Origin: Leucobacter musarum subsp. musarum
Lineage (GTDB): Bacteria; Actinomycetota; Actinomycetes; Actinomycetales; Microbacteriaceae
Assembly (NCBI RefSeq): GCF_001273845.1
Contig: NZ_JHBW01000066.1
Span: forward strand, 1 to 64,000
DNA length: 64,000 bases
Direction: 5' to 3'
A program made the translations under genes and the position numbers. Shown here in pieces: positions 25,679 through 33,253 of the stretch (positions within the stretch are counted from its first letter, which is position 1; each line of letters opens with the position of its first letter). Under the pieces are notes generated by a model. It saw nothing but the letters and a program-made list of their open reading frames with translations. It was not told the origin of the DNA and ran no database searches.

Positions 25679-27118
25679 CTACACCGTGGTGTCGCGAGCG
25701 GTGTCGCGCGCCGCATCGTGCGCCCCGTCGCGAAGCACCTCGACGGGGGTCGTGAGGGTGCCGGCGCGATGCGGCAGGAAGAGTCCGATGATGAAGGCAA
25801 CGAGCAGGATCGCACCCCAGACGAACGCCGAGACGTTGCTGCCGACGAGCACGGGGAAGTTGCTGATCGAGATCGCCAGCACCCCGACGAGCCCGAGGCC
25901 GCCGAGTGCTGCCGCGATGGCGACCCAGGGCGACGCCGGTGCGCGCCCGCGTTCGCGCCGCAGGAAGGCGAGCACCGCGACACTCGTCAGCGTCATCATC
26001 CAGATGACGCCGAGCGCACCGGCACCCGAGTACCAGGTGTAGATTTCGAGCACCGGATCGAGCTGCGCGAGCGCCGACACCAGCACGACGACTGAGGTGA
26101 CGATGCTCACCCAGAGCGACGCGGCCGACGGGGCGCGGTGCCGCATGTGCACGACCGCGAGCGATGCCGGGAGCACGCCGCGCTGGCCCAGCGTGAACAG
26201 GTAGCGGGTCACGATGTTGTGGAACGACAGCATGCAGGCGAACATGCTGGTCACGACGAGCACCTGCACGATGTCGCCGACGATCGGCGCGATAACGTTC
26301 GCGGCGAGGCCGATGACGACGCGGTCTGGCGCGTCGGTCGAGGCGGCCACGGCGTCATCGGGTCCGATGCCGACGATGACGAGCCAGGACGAGATGAAGT
26401 AGAGCGCACCGATCGAGATCACCGCGACGTAGGTGGCGCGGGGCACGGTGCGATTCGGATCCTTCGCCTCGTTGCGGAACACGGCCGTGGCCTCGAACCC
26501 GAAGAAGCCGAGGAACGCGAACAGCAGGCCGAGACCCGGGGCGCCCTGCAACGCTTCCACGGGGTTCAGCGGGGACGTCGAGAGCTCAGCTCCCGAGAAC
26601 AGCACGCCGAGGTCGATCGCGAGCACGGCGATGACCTCGAGCACGAGCACGACGCCGAGCACCTTCGCCGACAGCTCGATGTCGCGGTAGCCGAGCAGCC
26701 CGACGATGAGCAGCATCACGGCCGAGATCGCCCACCAGGGGGGAGTGACGCCGAGCCAGAGCTCGATCAGGTTGCCGGCCTGCACGCCGAGGTAGCAGGT
26801 CATCGAGACGGTAAGCAGCACGTACGACAGCACGGCGATCGCTGCGGTGCCGAGGCCCGCGCGGCGCCCGAGGCCGCGGTGCACGTACGAGTAGAACGCG
26901 CCGGCGTCGGGCACGCGCGGCGTCATCCAGGCGTACCCCACGGAGAAGAGCAGCAGAATAGCGGTCGCCGCGAGAATCATCGTCGGTGCACCGATCGACC
27001 CCGAGATCGAGATGATGATCGGGAAGTTCGCGGCGACAACGGTGATCGGCGCCGCGGCGGCGATCACCATGAAGACGATTCCGGTGACTCCGAGTCGTCG
27101 TTCGAGCGTGGTTTGCAC
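25679..27118 (-). CDS. APC-family amino-acid permease
   Basis: A 479-residue transporter with about twelve membrane helices. The N-terminal region GVTGIVFMVIAAAAPITVVA and the FPIIISISGSIGAP stretch match the first helices of amino acid-polyamine-organocation carriers; FLGFFGFEATAVFRNEAKDPNRTVPRA is the family's helix 6 region. The tail repeats AARDTARDTTV. The GTG start at 27118 follows a strong AAGGAGGAG site. It faces the TetR gene. Import of an amino acid or amine is likely; the substrate is unknown. Confidence 0.9.
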   Translation of the reverse strand: MQTTLERRLGVTGIVFMVIAAAAPITVVAANFPIIISISGSIGAPTMILAATAILLLFSVGYAWMTPRVPDAGAFYSYVHRGLGRRAGLGTAAIAVLSYVLLTVSMTCYLGVQAGNLIELWLGVTPPWWAISAVMLLIVGLLGYRDIELSAKVLGVVLVLEVIAVLAIDLGVLFSGAELSTSPLNPVEALQGAPGLGLLFAFLGFFGFEATAVFRNEAKDPNRTVPRATYVAVISIGALYFISSWLVIVGIGPDDAVAASTDAPDRVVIGLAANVIAPIVGDIVQVLVVTSMFACMLSFHNIVTRYLFTLGQRGVLPASLAVVHMRHRAPSAASLWVSIVTSVVVLVSALAQLDPVLEIYTWYSGAGALGVIWMMTLTSVAVLAFLRRERGRAPASPWVAIAAALGGLGLVGVLAISISNFPVLVGSNVSAFVWGAILLVAFIIGLFLPHRAGTLTTPVEVLRDGAHDAARDTARDTTV

Positions 27119-27277
27119 AGCTCCTCCTTCATTGGCGGGTGTTCTGTGCTGTGCGCATCACGACGCGGGCCGTCAGCGATGCCGGTTTCGTCGTGCGACA
27201 CAGCAGAGAATTTCTGTTCCGTCTCAATGTACGATTCACCGCGCCACGAATTCCTGAACATCCGTTAAATGGTTTCC

Positions 27278-27295
27278 GGTATCCCAGACGATACC
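27278..27295. promoter_or_regulatory. Small inverted repeat upstream of the permease gene
   Basis: GGTATC-N6-GATACC is a perfect 6-bp inverted repeat, 160 bases upstream of the permease start and 88 bases beyond the aminotransferase stop. It could be an operator or a weak stem. The rest of 27119-27382 shows no gene. Confidence 0.3.
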
Positions 27296-27382
27296 ACGAC
27301 ACGAGTGTGCGCCTCGGTCGGCCGTCGTAGACCGCGCCTCGTTCGGGCCCTGACGAAACCGGCGCTCAGGCGCTGTATATGC

Positions 27383-28633
27383 TCAGGCGCCGTGTGCGCG
27401 CGAGGCCTCCGCGATGCGCTCGGCGGTCAGCCCGGCGAGACGCGACACCGCGGTCTGCAGCGTCTCCGTATCTTTCACGAAGGTGAAGCGCACCCAGGGC
27501 GCCAGTTCGCGCGCGGTAGGGGAGCCATCGCGACAGAACGCGGCGATCGGCACGCACGCCACCCCGGCCGCGTGCGGAAGGGCTCGGGCGAAGGCGGCGC
27601 CGTCGGGCACCTCTTCGCTGAGAAACGGCGTCGCATCGGCGCAGACGAAGTAGGTGCCGCCGGGCACCACGACATCGAACCCTGCCTCGCGCAGGCCGGC
27701 GACCAAGAAGTCCTTGCGATCCGCCAGCGCACCGCGCAATTCGGCGATGTCGGCGTCGCCCTCGGCCAGCGCTCGCGCGATCGCGGGTTGAAACGGTGCG
27801 CCTCCGGTGTACGTGAGAAACTGCTTCACCGCGGTGATCGCCTCGATCAGTGCCGCGGGCCCCACGGCCCACCCGATCTTCCACCCGGTCAGCGAAAACG
27901 TCTTGCCCGACGACGAGATGGTGACGGTGCGCTCGGCCATGCCGGGCAGCGCAGCCAGCGAGCGGTGCTGCTGCCCGCCGAACGTGAGGTGCTCGTAGAC
28001 CTCGTCGGTCACCACGACGGCGTCAGTGCGCTGCGCGGTGGCGGCGATGCGGGCGAGCTCGTCGGCCGTGAGCACGGTGCCGGTCGGGTTGTGCGGGGTG
28101 TTGATCAGGATCACGCGCGTGCGCGCGCCGACCGCCGCATCGAAGGCGTCGAGATCGACGCGGAACCCGCCGTCGACCGGACGCAGCGGCACGGTCACGT
28201 GCGTTGCGCCGGCCAACGCGACGGCAGCCGCGTAGGCGTCGTAGTAGGGCTCGAGCGTGACGACCTCGTCACCGGGGCCGGCGAATGCGAGCAGCGCGGC
28301 GGAGAGCGCCTCGGTCGCTCCCGCCGTCACGAGCACCTCGGTGGCGGGGTCAACCGCCACGCCATAGTGCCGTTCCTGATGCGCGGCGATGGCTTCGCGC
28401 AGCGCGGGAATGCCGCGGCCGGGCGGGTACTGATTCGCACCGTTCAGGATCGCCTCAGCCGCCACTCGGCGAATCCATTCGGGGCCGTCGGCGTCGGGAA
28501 ACCCCTGGCCGAGGTTCGCCGAACCGGTCGCCGTCGCGAGCGCAGTCATCTCGGCGAAGATCGTCGGGCGGGTGGACCCATCGGCGGCGGCCAGGCCTGC
28601 TGCGGTCGCCACGGATCGCCATCGCTCAGTCAT
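27383..28633 (-). CDS. Class I/II PLP-dependent aminotransferase (KAT/MtnE/DapC-like)
   Basis: A 416-residue fold-type I aminotransferase. The N-terminal stretch IFAEMTALATATGSANLGQGFPDADGP and the PLP lysine in SSSGKTFSLTGWKIGW are those of the kynurenine/methionine aminotransferase branch, which also includes mycobacterial DapC. Other signatures are INTPHNPTG and VVVTDEVYEHLTF. It transaminates an amino acid with a 2-oxo acid in the cytoplasm. It lies 515 bases upstream of mtnC on the opposite strand, so a role in the last step of methionine salvage (2-oxo-4-methylthiobutanoate to methionine) is attractive but unproven. Confidence 0.87.
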   Translation of the reverse strand: MTERWRSVATAAGLAAADGSTRPTIFAEMTALATATGSANLGQGFPDADGPEWIRRVAAEAILNGANQYPPGRGIPALREAIAAHQERHYGVAVDPATEVLVTAGATEALSAALLAFAGPGDEVVTLEPYYDAYAAAVALAGATHVTVPLRPVDGGFRVDLDAFDAAVGARTRVILINTPHNPTGTVLTADELARIAATAQRTDAVVVTDEVYEHLTFGGQQHRSLAALPGMAERTVTISSSGKTFSLTGWKIGWAVGPAALIEAITAVKQFLTYTGGAPFQPAIARALAEGDADIAELRGALADRKDFLVAGLREAGFDVVVPGGTYFVCADATPFLSEEVPDGAAFARALPHAAGVACVPIAAFCRDGSPTARELAPWVRFTFVKDTETLQTAVSRLAGLTAERIAEASRAHGA

Positions 28634-28702
28634 GCGGCCAGTCTAGGCGGGTGCACACCGGCCTCGCGGCGTGCTGCCAGCGAAGCGACATACACTCGCC
28701 GC

Positions 28703-29044
28703 ATGTCTGCACCGACCACTCCTCGCCGCGAGCTCGGCAGGCGTCGCCGGCGACGGCTTGCGGCCGGAGCCGCGCGGCTGCGCGCCGCAATCCGCACCCG
28801 TCCCTGGCTCGACGCCGCATACCGTGTCACCGTGACCGTGGTCGGTGCGCTGGTGGTGCTCATCGGGCTGATTCTGGTGCCGCTGCCCGGCCCCGGCTGG
28901 CTGATCGTGTTCTTCGGCCTCGCGATCCTCGGCAGCGAATTCCATTGGGCGCGCCGCCTGCTCGGGTGGGCCCGGGCGACAGTCGCGCGAGGCGCCGAAC
29001 GCTGGCGGTCGTGGCGCGCCGCCCGGCGGGCGTACGGCACCTGA
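28703..29044 (+). CDS. PGPGW-motif transmembrane protein (TIGR02611-like)
   Basis: A 113-residue membrane protein. After a very basic N-terminus (GRRRRRRLAAG), two hydrophobic segments surround the signature LVPLPGPGWLIVFFGLAILGSEF at about residues 60-85, as in the TIGR02611/PGPGW family of actinobacterial membrane proteins with unknown role. A basic tail (RWRSWRAARRAYGT) ends it. Start at 28703 gives the compact family length. It is divergent from the aminotransferase gene (69 bases apart). Confidence 0.8.
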   Translation: MSAPTTPRRELGRRRRRRLAAGAARLRAAIRTRPWLDAAYRVTVTVVGALVVLIGLILVPLPGPGWLIVFFGLAILGSEFHWARRLLGWARATVARGAERWRSWRAARRAYGT

Positions 29045-29147
29045 ACGGCGGAGGCGGAGCGGGCAGTGACGCGGGGCGTCGCACGGCACGGAGATGTCAC
29101 TGGTGCGCGATAGGATCAGGCGAATTGTTCCCGCACTCGGAGGCCGC

Positions 29148-29858
29148 ATGACGACGCCGTTCACTCTGACCGCCGATGTGGTGGTGGTCGACCTCGAAGG
29201 CACCACGAGTGCCGCAGGTTTCATACTCGGTGACCTTTACGATTACGCCCGCCCGCGCCTCGACGAGGTGCTCGGGCGCGACGACGCGACCGTGCGCGAG
29301 GCTCGGGCGCAGGCGATCGTCGAGATCGGCCTCGACGCGGATGCCGATGATGCGACTGTCGCCGAGGCGCTGCGCGGCCTCATGGCCTCCGACGTGAAAT
29401 CGACGCCGCTCAAGACCATCCAGGGCATCATCTGGGCCGAGGGCTTCGCCGCCGGTGAGATCACGTCGCACTTCTTCGACGACGTACCGCCGCAGTTGCG
29501 CGCGTGGGTGGACGGTGGAGTACGTCTGGCCGTCTACTCGTCAGGGTCGGTCGCCTCGCAGCAGCCCTGGTTCCGTCACGCGCCGGGCGGCGACCTCTCG
29601 GGCCTGGTCTCCGGGTGGTTCGACACGGTGAACGCAGGCCTGAAGAAAGACGTCGCGTCGTATCACCGCATCGCCGAGGCGCTCGACGTCGCCCCTGAGC
29701 GCGCACTGTTTCTTACCGATCACCCCGACGAGGTGAGCGCGGCGCTCGCCGCCGGGTGGCAGGTCATCGCGCTCGACCGGGCGGGCGAGCCCTGGGCCGG
29801 CAGCGATTTCGCCGCTCCATCCGTCTCCGCCTTCACCGAGATCGAGGTCACCCGATGA
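29148..29858 (+). CDS. mtnC: Acireductone synthase (enolase-phosphatase E1)
   Basis: A 236-residue HAD-superfamily enzyme of methionine salvage. It enolises and dephosphorylates 2,3-diketo-5-methylthiopentyl-1-phosphate to acireductone. HAD motif I is unusual but typical of this family (VVVVDLEGTTSA), motif II is VYSSGS, the Lys motif is GLKKDVASYHRIA and motif III is FLTDHPDE. The family also shows IQGIIWAEGFAAGEI. The ATG at 29148 follows TCGGAGG. Its stop overlaps the mtnB start as ATGA. Confidence 0.95.
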   Translation: MTTPFTLTADVVVVDLEGTTSAAGFILGDLYDYARPRLDEVLGRDDATVREARAQAIVEIGLDADADDATVAEALRGLMASDVKSTPLKTIQGIIWAEGFAAGEITSHFFDDVPPQLRAWVDGGVRLAVYSSGSVASQQPWFRHAPGGDLSGLVSGWFDTVNAGLKKDVASYHRIAEALDVAPERALFLTDHPDEVSAALAAGWQVIALDRAGEPWAGSDFAAPSVSAFTEIEVTR

Positions 29859-30505
29859 GCACCGTCACCGCTCCCACCACCGTCACGGCCGTGCACCTGC
29901 GCGAGGCCGGTGCGACCCTGGCGCACGAGGCCGCGAGGTTCGCCGACCTCGGGTGGATGCGGGGCACCGCGGGCAACCTCTCGCTCGTGCTCGCCCGTGA
30001 GCCGCTGCGTCTCGCGGTGACGGCATCGGGCCTCGACAAGTCGGAGCTCACCGAGGCCGACGTCGTACTCGTCGACGGTGACGGGCGGTCTGCCGACACC
30101 GATGACCCCCGGCGCCCCTCGGCCGAATCCGGCCTGCACGCCCACATCGCCGCCCGCACCGGCGCGAACGCGATCTTCCACGTGCACGCCCTCGATGCCG
30201 TGCTCGCCGGCGAGTACTGGCCCGACGGCATCGAGATTCGAGATCTGGAAATGCTGAAGGGGATCGGCCACCCCGCCCACGATGTCACCGTCACCATCCC
30301 GGTGATCCAGAACCACCAAGACATGGCGGTCGAAGCCGAGCGCTTCGACGCGGTGTACGCGGGCGCCGCCGACGGCGTGCCCGAGGTGCCGGTGCTCGTC
30401 GTCGCCGGGCACGGCATGTACGCCTGGGGCGCGACCGCGCAGCAGGCGCGGCACCGCCTCGAGATCGCCGAATGGCTCCTGCGCTACCGCGTCGCGGTGC
30501 GCTGA
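29855..30505 (+). CDS. mtnB: Methylthioribulose-1-phosphate dehydratase
   Basis: A 216-residue class II aldolase-like dehydratase that converts methylthioribulose-1-phosphate to the substrate of MtnC. The metal site is formed by SGLHAHIAART and IFHVHALDAV and a later His in VVAGHGMYAWG; the phosphate-binding loop is MRGTAGNLS. It overlaps mtnC by four bases and is followed after 67 bases by mtnD, forming a compact salvage operon. Confidence 0.95.
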   Translation: MSTVTAPTTVTAVHLREAGATLAHEAARFADLGWMRGTAGNLSLVLAREPLRLAVTASGLDKSELTEADVVLVDGDGRSADTDDPRRPSAESGLHAHIAARTGANAIFHVHALDAVLAGEYWPDGIEIRDLEMLKGIGHPAHDVTVTIPVIQNHQDMAVEAERFDAVYAGAADGVPEVPVLVVAGHGMYAWGATAQQARHRLEIAEWLLRYRVAVR

Positions 30506-30572
30506 GCCGGCCGCACGCCACCAGACCCCCAGAACCACCCCGTTTGCGCACCGAACCCGAGAGTAGGACCTG

Positions 30573-31157
30573 ATGACACTCCTCACCGTCTGGAACGAGA
30601 CCGACCCGACCACCCCCATCATCGAGACCATCGACGACGCAGAAATTGGCGCCGTGCTGACCGGCCTCGGCGCTCGCTTCTCGCACTGGGAGGTGAAAGA
30701 CTTCGCCGACGACGCCACGCTCGAAGAGATTCTCGCGCTCTACACCGATGAGGTCGAAGCCGTGAAGCAGAGCGAGGGCTACACGCTCGTCGACATCGTC
30801 GGCTTGAGCCCGGCGCAGGCCAACTACGACGAGGTCAAGGGGCCGTCGCGCGAGAAGTTCCTCTCGGAGCACCGTCACGACGACGACGAAGACCGCTTCT
30901 TCGCCAAGGGCGCCGGCGTCTTCTACCTGCACGTCGAAGGCAAGGTGCACGCGCTCTACTGCGAGCCCGGTGACCTCGTGTCGGTGCCGGCGAACACCAC
31001 GCACTGGTTCGACATGGGTACCGCGCCCGAGTTCACCTCGATCCGTTTCTTCCACGACGATGACGGCTGGGTCGGCCACTTCACCGGCAGCCCCATCGCG
31101 AGCACGTTCGCGACCTTCGATCAGCTGCACGCGCGCCGCGCCGAGCTGGCCGCATAG
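30573..31157 (+). CDS. mtnD: Acireductone dioxygenase (ARD)
   Basis: A 194-residue cupin that oxidises acireductone. With Fe it gives the keto acid precursor of methionine; with Ni it gives methylthiopropionate, formate and CO. The metal ligands are in SEHRHDDDEDRFF (two His and a Glu) and the later His in NTTHWFDMG. Start at 30573 follows GTAGGA. A strong terminator follows. Upstream steps (MtnN, MtnK, MtnA) are not in this window. Confidence 0.95.
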   Translation: MTLLTVWNETDPTTPIIETIDDAEIGAVLTGLGARFSHWEVKDFADDATLEEILALYTDEVEAVKQSEGYTLVDIVGLSPAQANYDEVKGPSREKFLSEHRHDDDEDRFFAKGAGVFYLHVEGKVHALYCEPGDLVSVPANTTHWFDMGTAPEFTSIRFFHDDDGWVGHFTGSPIASTFATFDQLHARRAELAA

Positions 31158-31184
31158 GGCGTCACCCACGCCGCTTCCCGGAAA

Positions 31185-31230
31185 CGAGCAACGCCCCCGA
31201 TCCGCGTCAGCGGGCCGGGGGCGTTGCTCG
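31185..31230. terminator. Bidirectional terminator after mtnD
   Basis: A perfect 14-bp stem, CGAGCAACGCCCCC (31185-31198) with GGGGGCGTTGCTCG (31217-31230), loop of 18 bases, between the convergent mtnD and DUF4870 genes. Confidence 0.85.
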
Positions 31231-31242
31231 TGCCGGTCGAAA

Positions 31243-31929
31243 CTACTTGACCAGCGGAATGTTGAAGATGAAGCCGGGCTGCTCGCCACGGCGGAACCCG
31301 TCGCTCGCCTTGACCGCAGCGATGATGTGGAACACGAAGCCCACGATCTGCGCGATCCAGAGCAGCGGCACGAGCACGAGGTTCACGTAGGGAATGAACG
31401 ACGCGATGACAATCGCGAGGTACACGCCCGTGCGCAGCAGCGAGAAGTTCAGGTTCTCGCGCTGGTACAGGTAAAGGCGCTGGTCACCCTTGTCTTTGTC
31501 GACGAAGAAGAAGATGAGCGCCGGAATCCACGTGAAGAAGACCGACAGCCAGTAGTTCAGCGTGACGTTGCTGGTCGGGTCGGCGACCGGCTGTGCGTAG
31601 CCGGGCTGCGCGTAGCCGCCGGGGGGCGGCGTCTGGCCGGCCTGCGGGGCGCCGTACTGGGGCGCCGCGTACTGGGGCTGACCCGGCTGCTGCGGCTGCT
31701 GCGGCGGAACGGGAGGGGCCTGCGGAGCCTGGAACTGCGGCTGTGCGGGCTGCTGCGGCGGCACGGGGGGTGCTGCGGGCGCCTGGTGCTGCTGCACCGG
31801 GGGAGCCTGCGGCGGCTGCGGTGCAGCAGGCGGCGCCGTCGGTGCGGCGGGCGCCGCGGTTGAGGGATCGCTCGTCGGCTCGCCGCCAGTCCCCTGTCCG
31901 TGCTGACCTTCTGGTGGCAACGTCGTCAT
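31243..31929 (-). CDS. Pro/Gln-rich DUF4870-like membrane protein
   Basis: A 228-residue protein. Residues 1-115 are a Pro/Gln/Ala-rich tail with near-repeats (QAPPVPPQQP, PQYGAPQ, GYAQPGYAQP). Residues about 118-228 match the DUF4870 membrane domain: NYWLSVFFTWIPALIFFFVDKDKGDQ, then two further hydrophobic segments and an ending PGFIFNIPLVK. The proline-rich part probably lies in the cytoplasm as in similar actinobacterial proteins. ATG at 31929 follows GGAG. Function unknown. Confidence 0.85.
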   Translation of the reverse strand: MTTLPPEGQHGQGTGGEPTSDPSTAAPAAPTAPPAAPQPPQAPPVQQHQAPAAPPVPPQQPAQPQFQAPQAPPVPPQQPQQPGQPQYAAPQYGAPQAGQTPPPGGYAQPGYAQPVADPTSNVTLNYWLSVFFTWIPALIFFFVDKDKGDQRLYLYQRENLNFSLLRTGVYLAIVIASFIPYVNLVLVPLLWIAQIVGFVFHIIAAVKASDGFRRGEQPGFIFNIPLVK

Positions 31930-32017
31930 GGTGTTCTCCTTCGACCGGTCATTTTCGCTTATGAGGCTACTGCAGCGCGCGGGCGAGCGGTAGATGCTTG
32001 CGCGTGCGTGACGGGAA

Positions 32018-32057
32018 ATGAAGCGGCCCGCCTCCCGGAGGGGGCGGGCCGCTTCAT
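32018..32057. terminator. Terminator after the winged-helix regulator gene
   Basis: A perfect 15-bp stem, ATGAAGCGGCCCGCC (32018-32032) with GGCGGGCCGCTTCAT (32043-32057), loop of 10 bases, located 46 bases past the regulator stop (minus strand). Confidence 0.82.
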
Positions 32058-32103
32058 GTGATGTCGGGCGGGTCGGAGCGCGGAGCGCGACCGAGCGGAA
32101 GGC

Positions 32104-32799
32104 TCAGAACGCGTCGGGGCTCGGGGCCGCGGTGTGCAGGATCGACACGTCAGCGTGGCGGTCGAAGCGGTAGCCCGTGCCGCGCACGGTGCGCACGATG
32201 TCCTGGTACTGCGCGAGCTTCACGCGCAGGCGGCGAATGTGCACGTCAATGGTGCGCTCGCTCGGCGCCTCTTCGTCGCTGCCCTCGCTCCAGAGCGCGG
32301 TGATCAGTTCTTCACGGCTGATGGTGCGGCCCTCGCGCAGCACGAGGTACTGCAGCAGTTCGAATTCGCGGAACGTGAGTGCGGCGGTCACGTTGTCGAG
32401 CAGTACCCGCTTGCGCGAAAGGTCGAGGATCACGCCGCTCGCCGCGCGATCCTGCTCGTCGGCTTCGTGCTGCTTCTGACGTGCATGGGCGGCGGGATCG
32501 CCGAGCGCCAGACGCACCACGTCGACGTCGCGACCACCGGTGTGCTCGGGGGCGAGCGCCACGGCGGCGTACGTCTCGGCAGCCGGGGCCAACTCTGCGA
32601 CGAGCTGCTTGATGCGGGTCACGATGGCGCCGAGCTTCGGGTCGCCGTCGGCGATCTTGTCATCGGCGAGGCCGACGTAGAGCGCGAAGCCGCGCACCTC
32701 GGTGCCGTCGGGCACGCGGCGCTCGGCGGTCGGAGCCGGCGCGAGATCTGCAGCGAGGTCGGGGCGGGCGGCGCGAAGGGTCTGGGTGGTGGCGTTCAT
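32104..32799 (-). CDS. Orphan winged-helix (OmpR/PhoB-type) regulator without receiver domain
   Basis: A 231-residue protein. The C-terminal 95 residues are a Trans_reg_C winged helix (LTFREFELLQYLVLREGRTISREELITALW, then SERTIDVHIRRLRVKL and VRTVRGTGYRFDRH). The N-terminal 120 residues are not a receiver domain: no acidic pocket or phospho-Asp is visible. They hold a conserved-looking block (RGFALYVGLADDKI, LKQLV-type helix, AAVALAP) of unknown function that could sense a ligand. ATG at 32799 follows AGGAA. It is preceded by a leader of nearly 300 bases with hairpins and a Cys-ended small ORF, so translation-dependent control is likely (inference). Confidence 0.88.
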   Translation of the reverse strand: MNATTQTLRAARPDLAADLAPAPTAERRVPDGTEVRGFALYVGLADDKIADGDPKLGAIVTRIKQLVAELAPAAETYAAVALAPEHTGGRDVDVVRLALGDPAAHARQKQHEADEQDRAASGVILDLSRKRVLLDNVTAALTFREFELLQYLVLREGRTISREELITALWSEGSDEEAPSERTIDVHIRRLRVKLAQYQDIVRTVRGTGYRFDRHADVSILHTAAPSPDAF

Positions 32800-32851
32800 G
32801 ATGATGTTCCTAACGAGGCTGTCGTTCGGGTGCGACGCAGCAGTGCGCGGA

Positions 32852-32956
32852 CCCGGATGGCCGATGTCGGCCGGGAGTGCGTGGGGAGCGGAACCGGTCT
32901 CGATCAGATACGAGATACCGGAAGTTCCGCAGAGTGGTGATCTCGTTCAGATCACC
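32852..32956 (-). promoter_or_regulatory. Series of RNA hairpins in the regulator leader
   Basis: On the minus-strand transcript three structures follow the small ORF: (1) GGTGATC, 7-base loop, GATCACC (32936-32956); (2) a long hairpin whose outer arms GCGGAAC/GTTCCGC (32924-32930 and 32888-32894) enclose CGGT/ACCG and CTCG/CGAG pairs around an 8-base loop; (3) GGCCGA/TCGGCC or the alternative CCCGG/CCGGG within 32852-32875, which are mutually exclusive. This order suits an attenuator or riboregulator between small ORF and regulator gene. Confidence 0.6.
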
Positions 32957-32988
32957 GGCGTGGACGCAGAATCAGATTCGGGAAACGT

Positions 32989-33093
32989 TCACATGCACAT
33001 TCGACAGCGCATGACACCCTGACCGGCCATCATCATGCCGGTCTGCCCAATGTTCACCTCGAAGGCGGACTGGGGACGATTGGTCTCATGCAT
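32989..33093 (-). CDS. Leaderless small ORF ending in a Cys/Met-rich motif (putative leader peptide)
   Basis: ATG (complement of 33091-33093) opens a 34-codon frame: it begins MHETNRPQSAF, has three Met in a row at 20-22, and ends GVMRCRMCM before TGA. The ATG falls exactly where transcription from the predicted promoter at 33101-33130 should start, so it would be leaderless. Cys-ended leaderless upstream ORFs are known to control cysteine-linked genes by attenuation in mycobacteria; this one precedes an orphan winged-helix regulator by 189 bases of structured leader. Not similar to any protein I can name, so the coding call rests on context. Confidence 0.55.
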   Translation of the reverse strand: MHETNRPQSAFEVNIGQTGMMMAGQGVMRCRMCM

Positions 33094-33100
33094 AACCGCA

Positions 33101-33130
33101 AGTTAAGCAAACTATTGCTTCGCGTGTCAA
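33101..33130 (-). promoter_or_regulatory. Predicted promoter of the regulator leader
   Basis: Minus-strand -35 TTGACA (33125-33130), a perfect consensus, and -10 TTAACT (33101-33106) with an 18-base spacer. Seven bases separate the -10 box from the ATG at 33093. Confidence 0.6.
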
Positions 33131-33153
33131 GCGGAGCGAGGAGAAAATCTGTG

Positions 33154-33183
33154 GGGGTGCGGCGCGCCGTTGCGCGGCACCCC
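33154..33183 (-). terminator. Terminator hairpin after upp
   Basis: GGGGTGC (33154-33160) pairs with GCACCCC (33177-33183), and inner GCGC-rich bases extend the stem. Located 70 bases beyond the upp stop codon. A further 7-bp inverted repeat GACCGGC/GCCGGTC (33021-33043) falls inside the small ORF. Confidence 0.6.
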
Positions 33184-33253
33184 TGAGCCGATGGATCGCC
33201 CCCTCACGAGGGCGCCCCAGCAGGGCTCGTCGTCGAAGCTCGATGGCCGACGG

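Noticed and set aside
33021-33043. GACCGGC/GCCGGTC inverted repeat as a terminator
   Set aside because: It lies inside the small ORF with a CATCATCAT loop that encodes the three Met residues; no T-run, so it may be coincidental or part of the leader fold.
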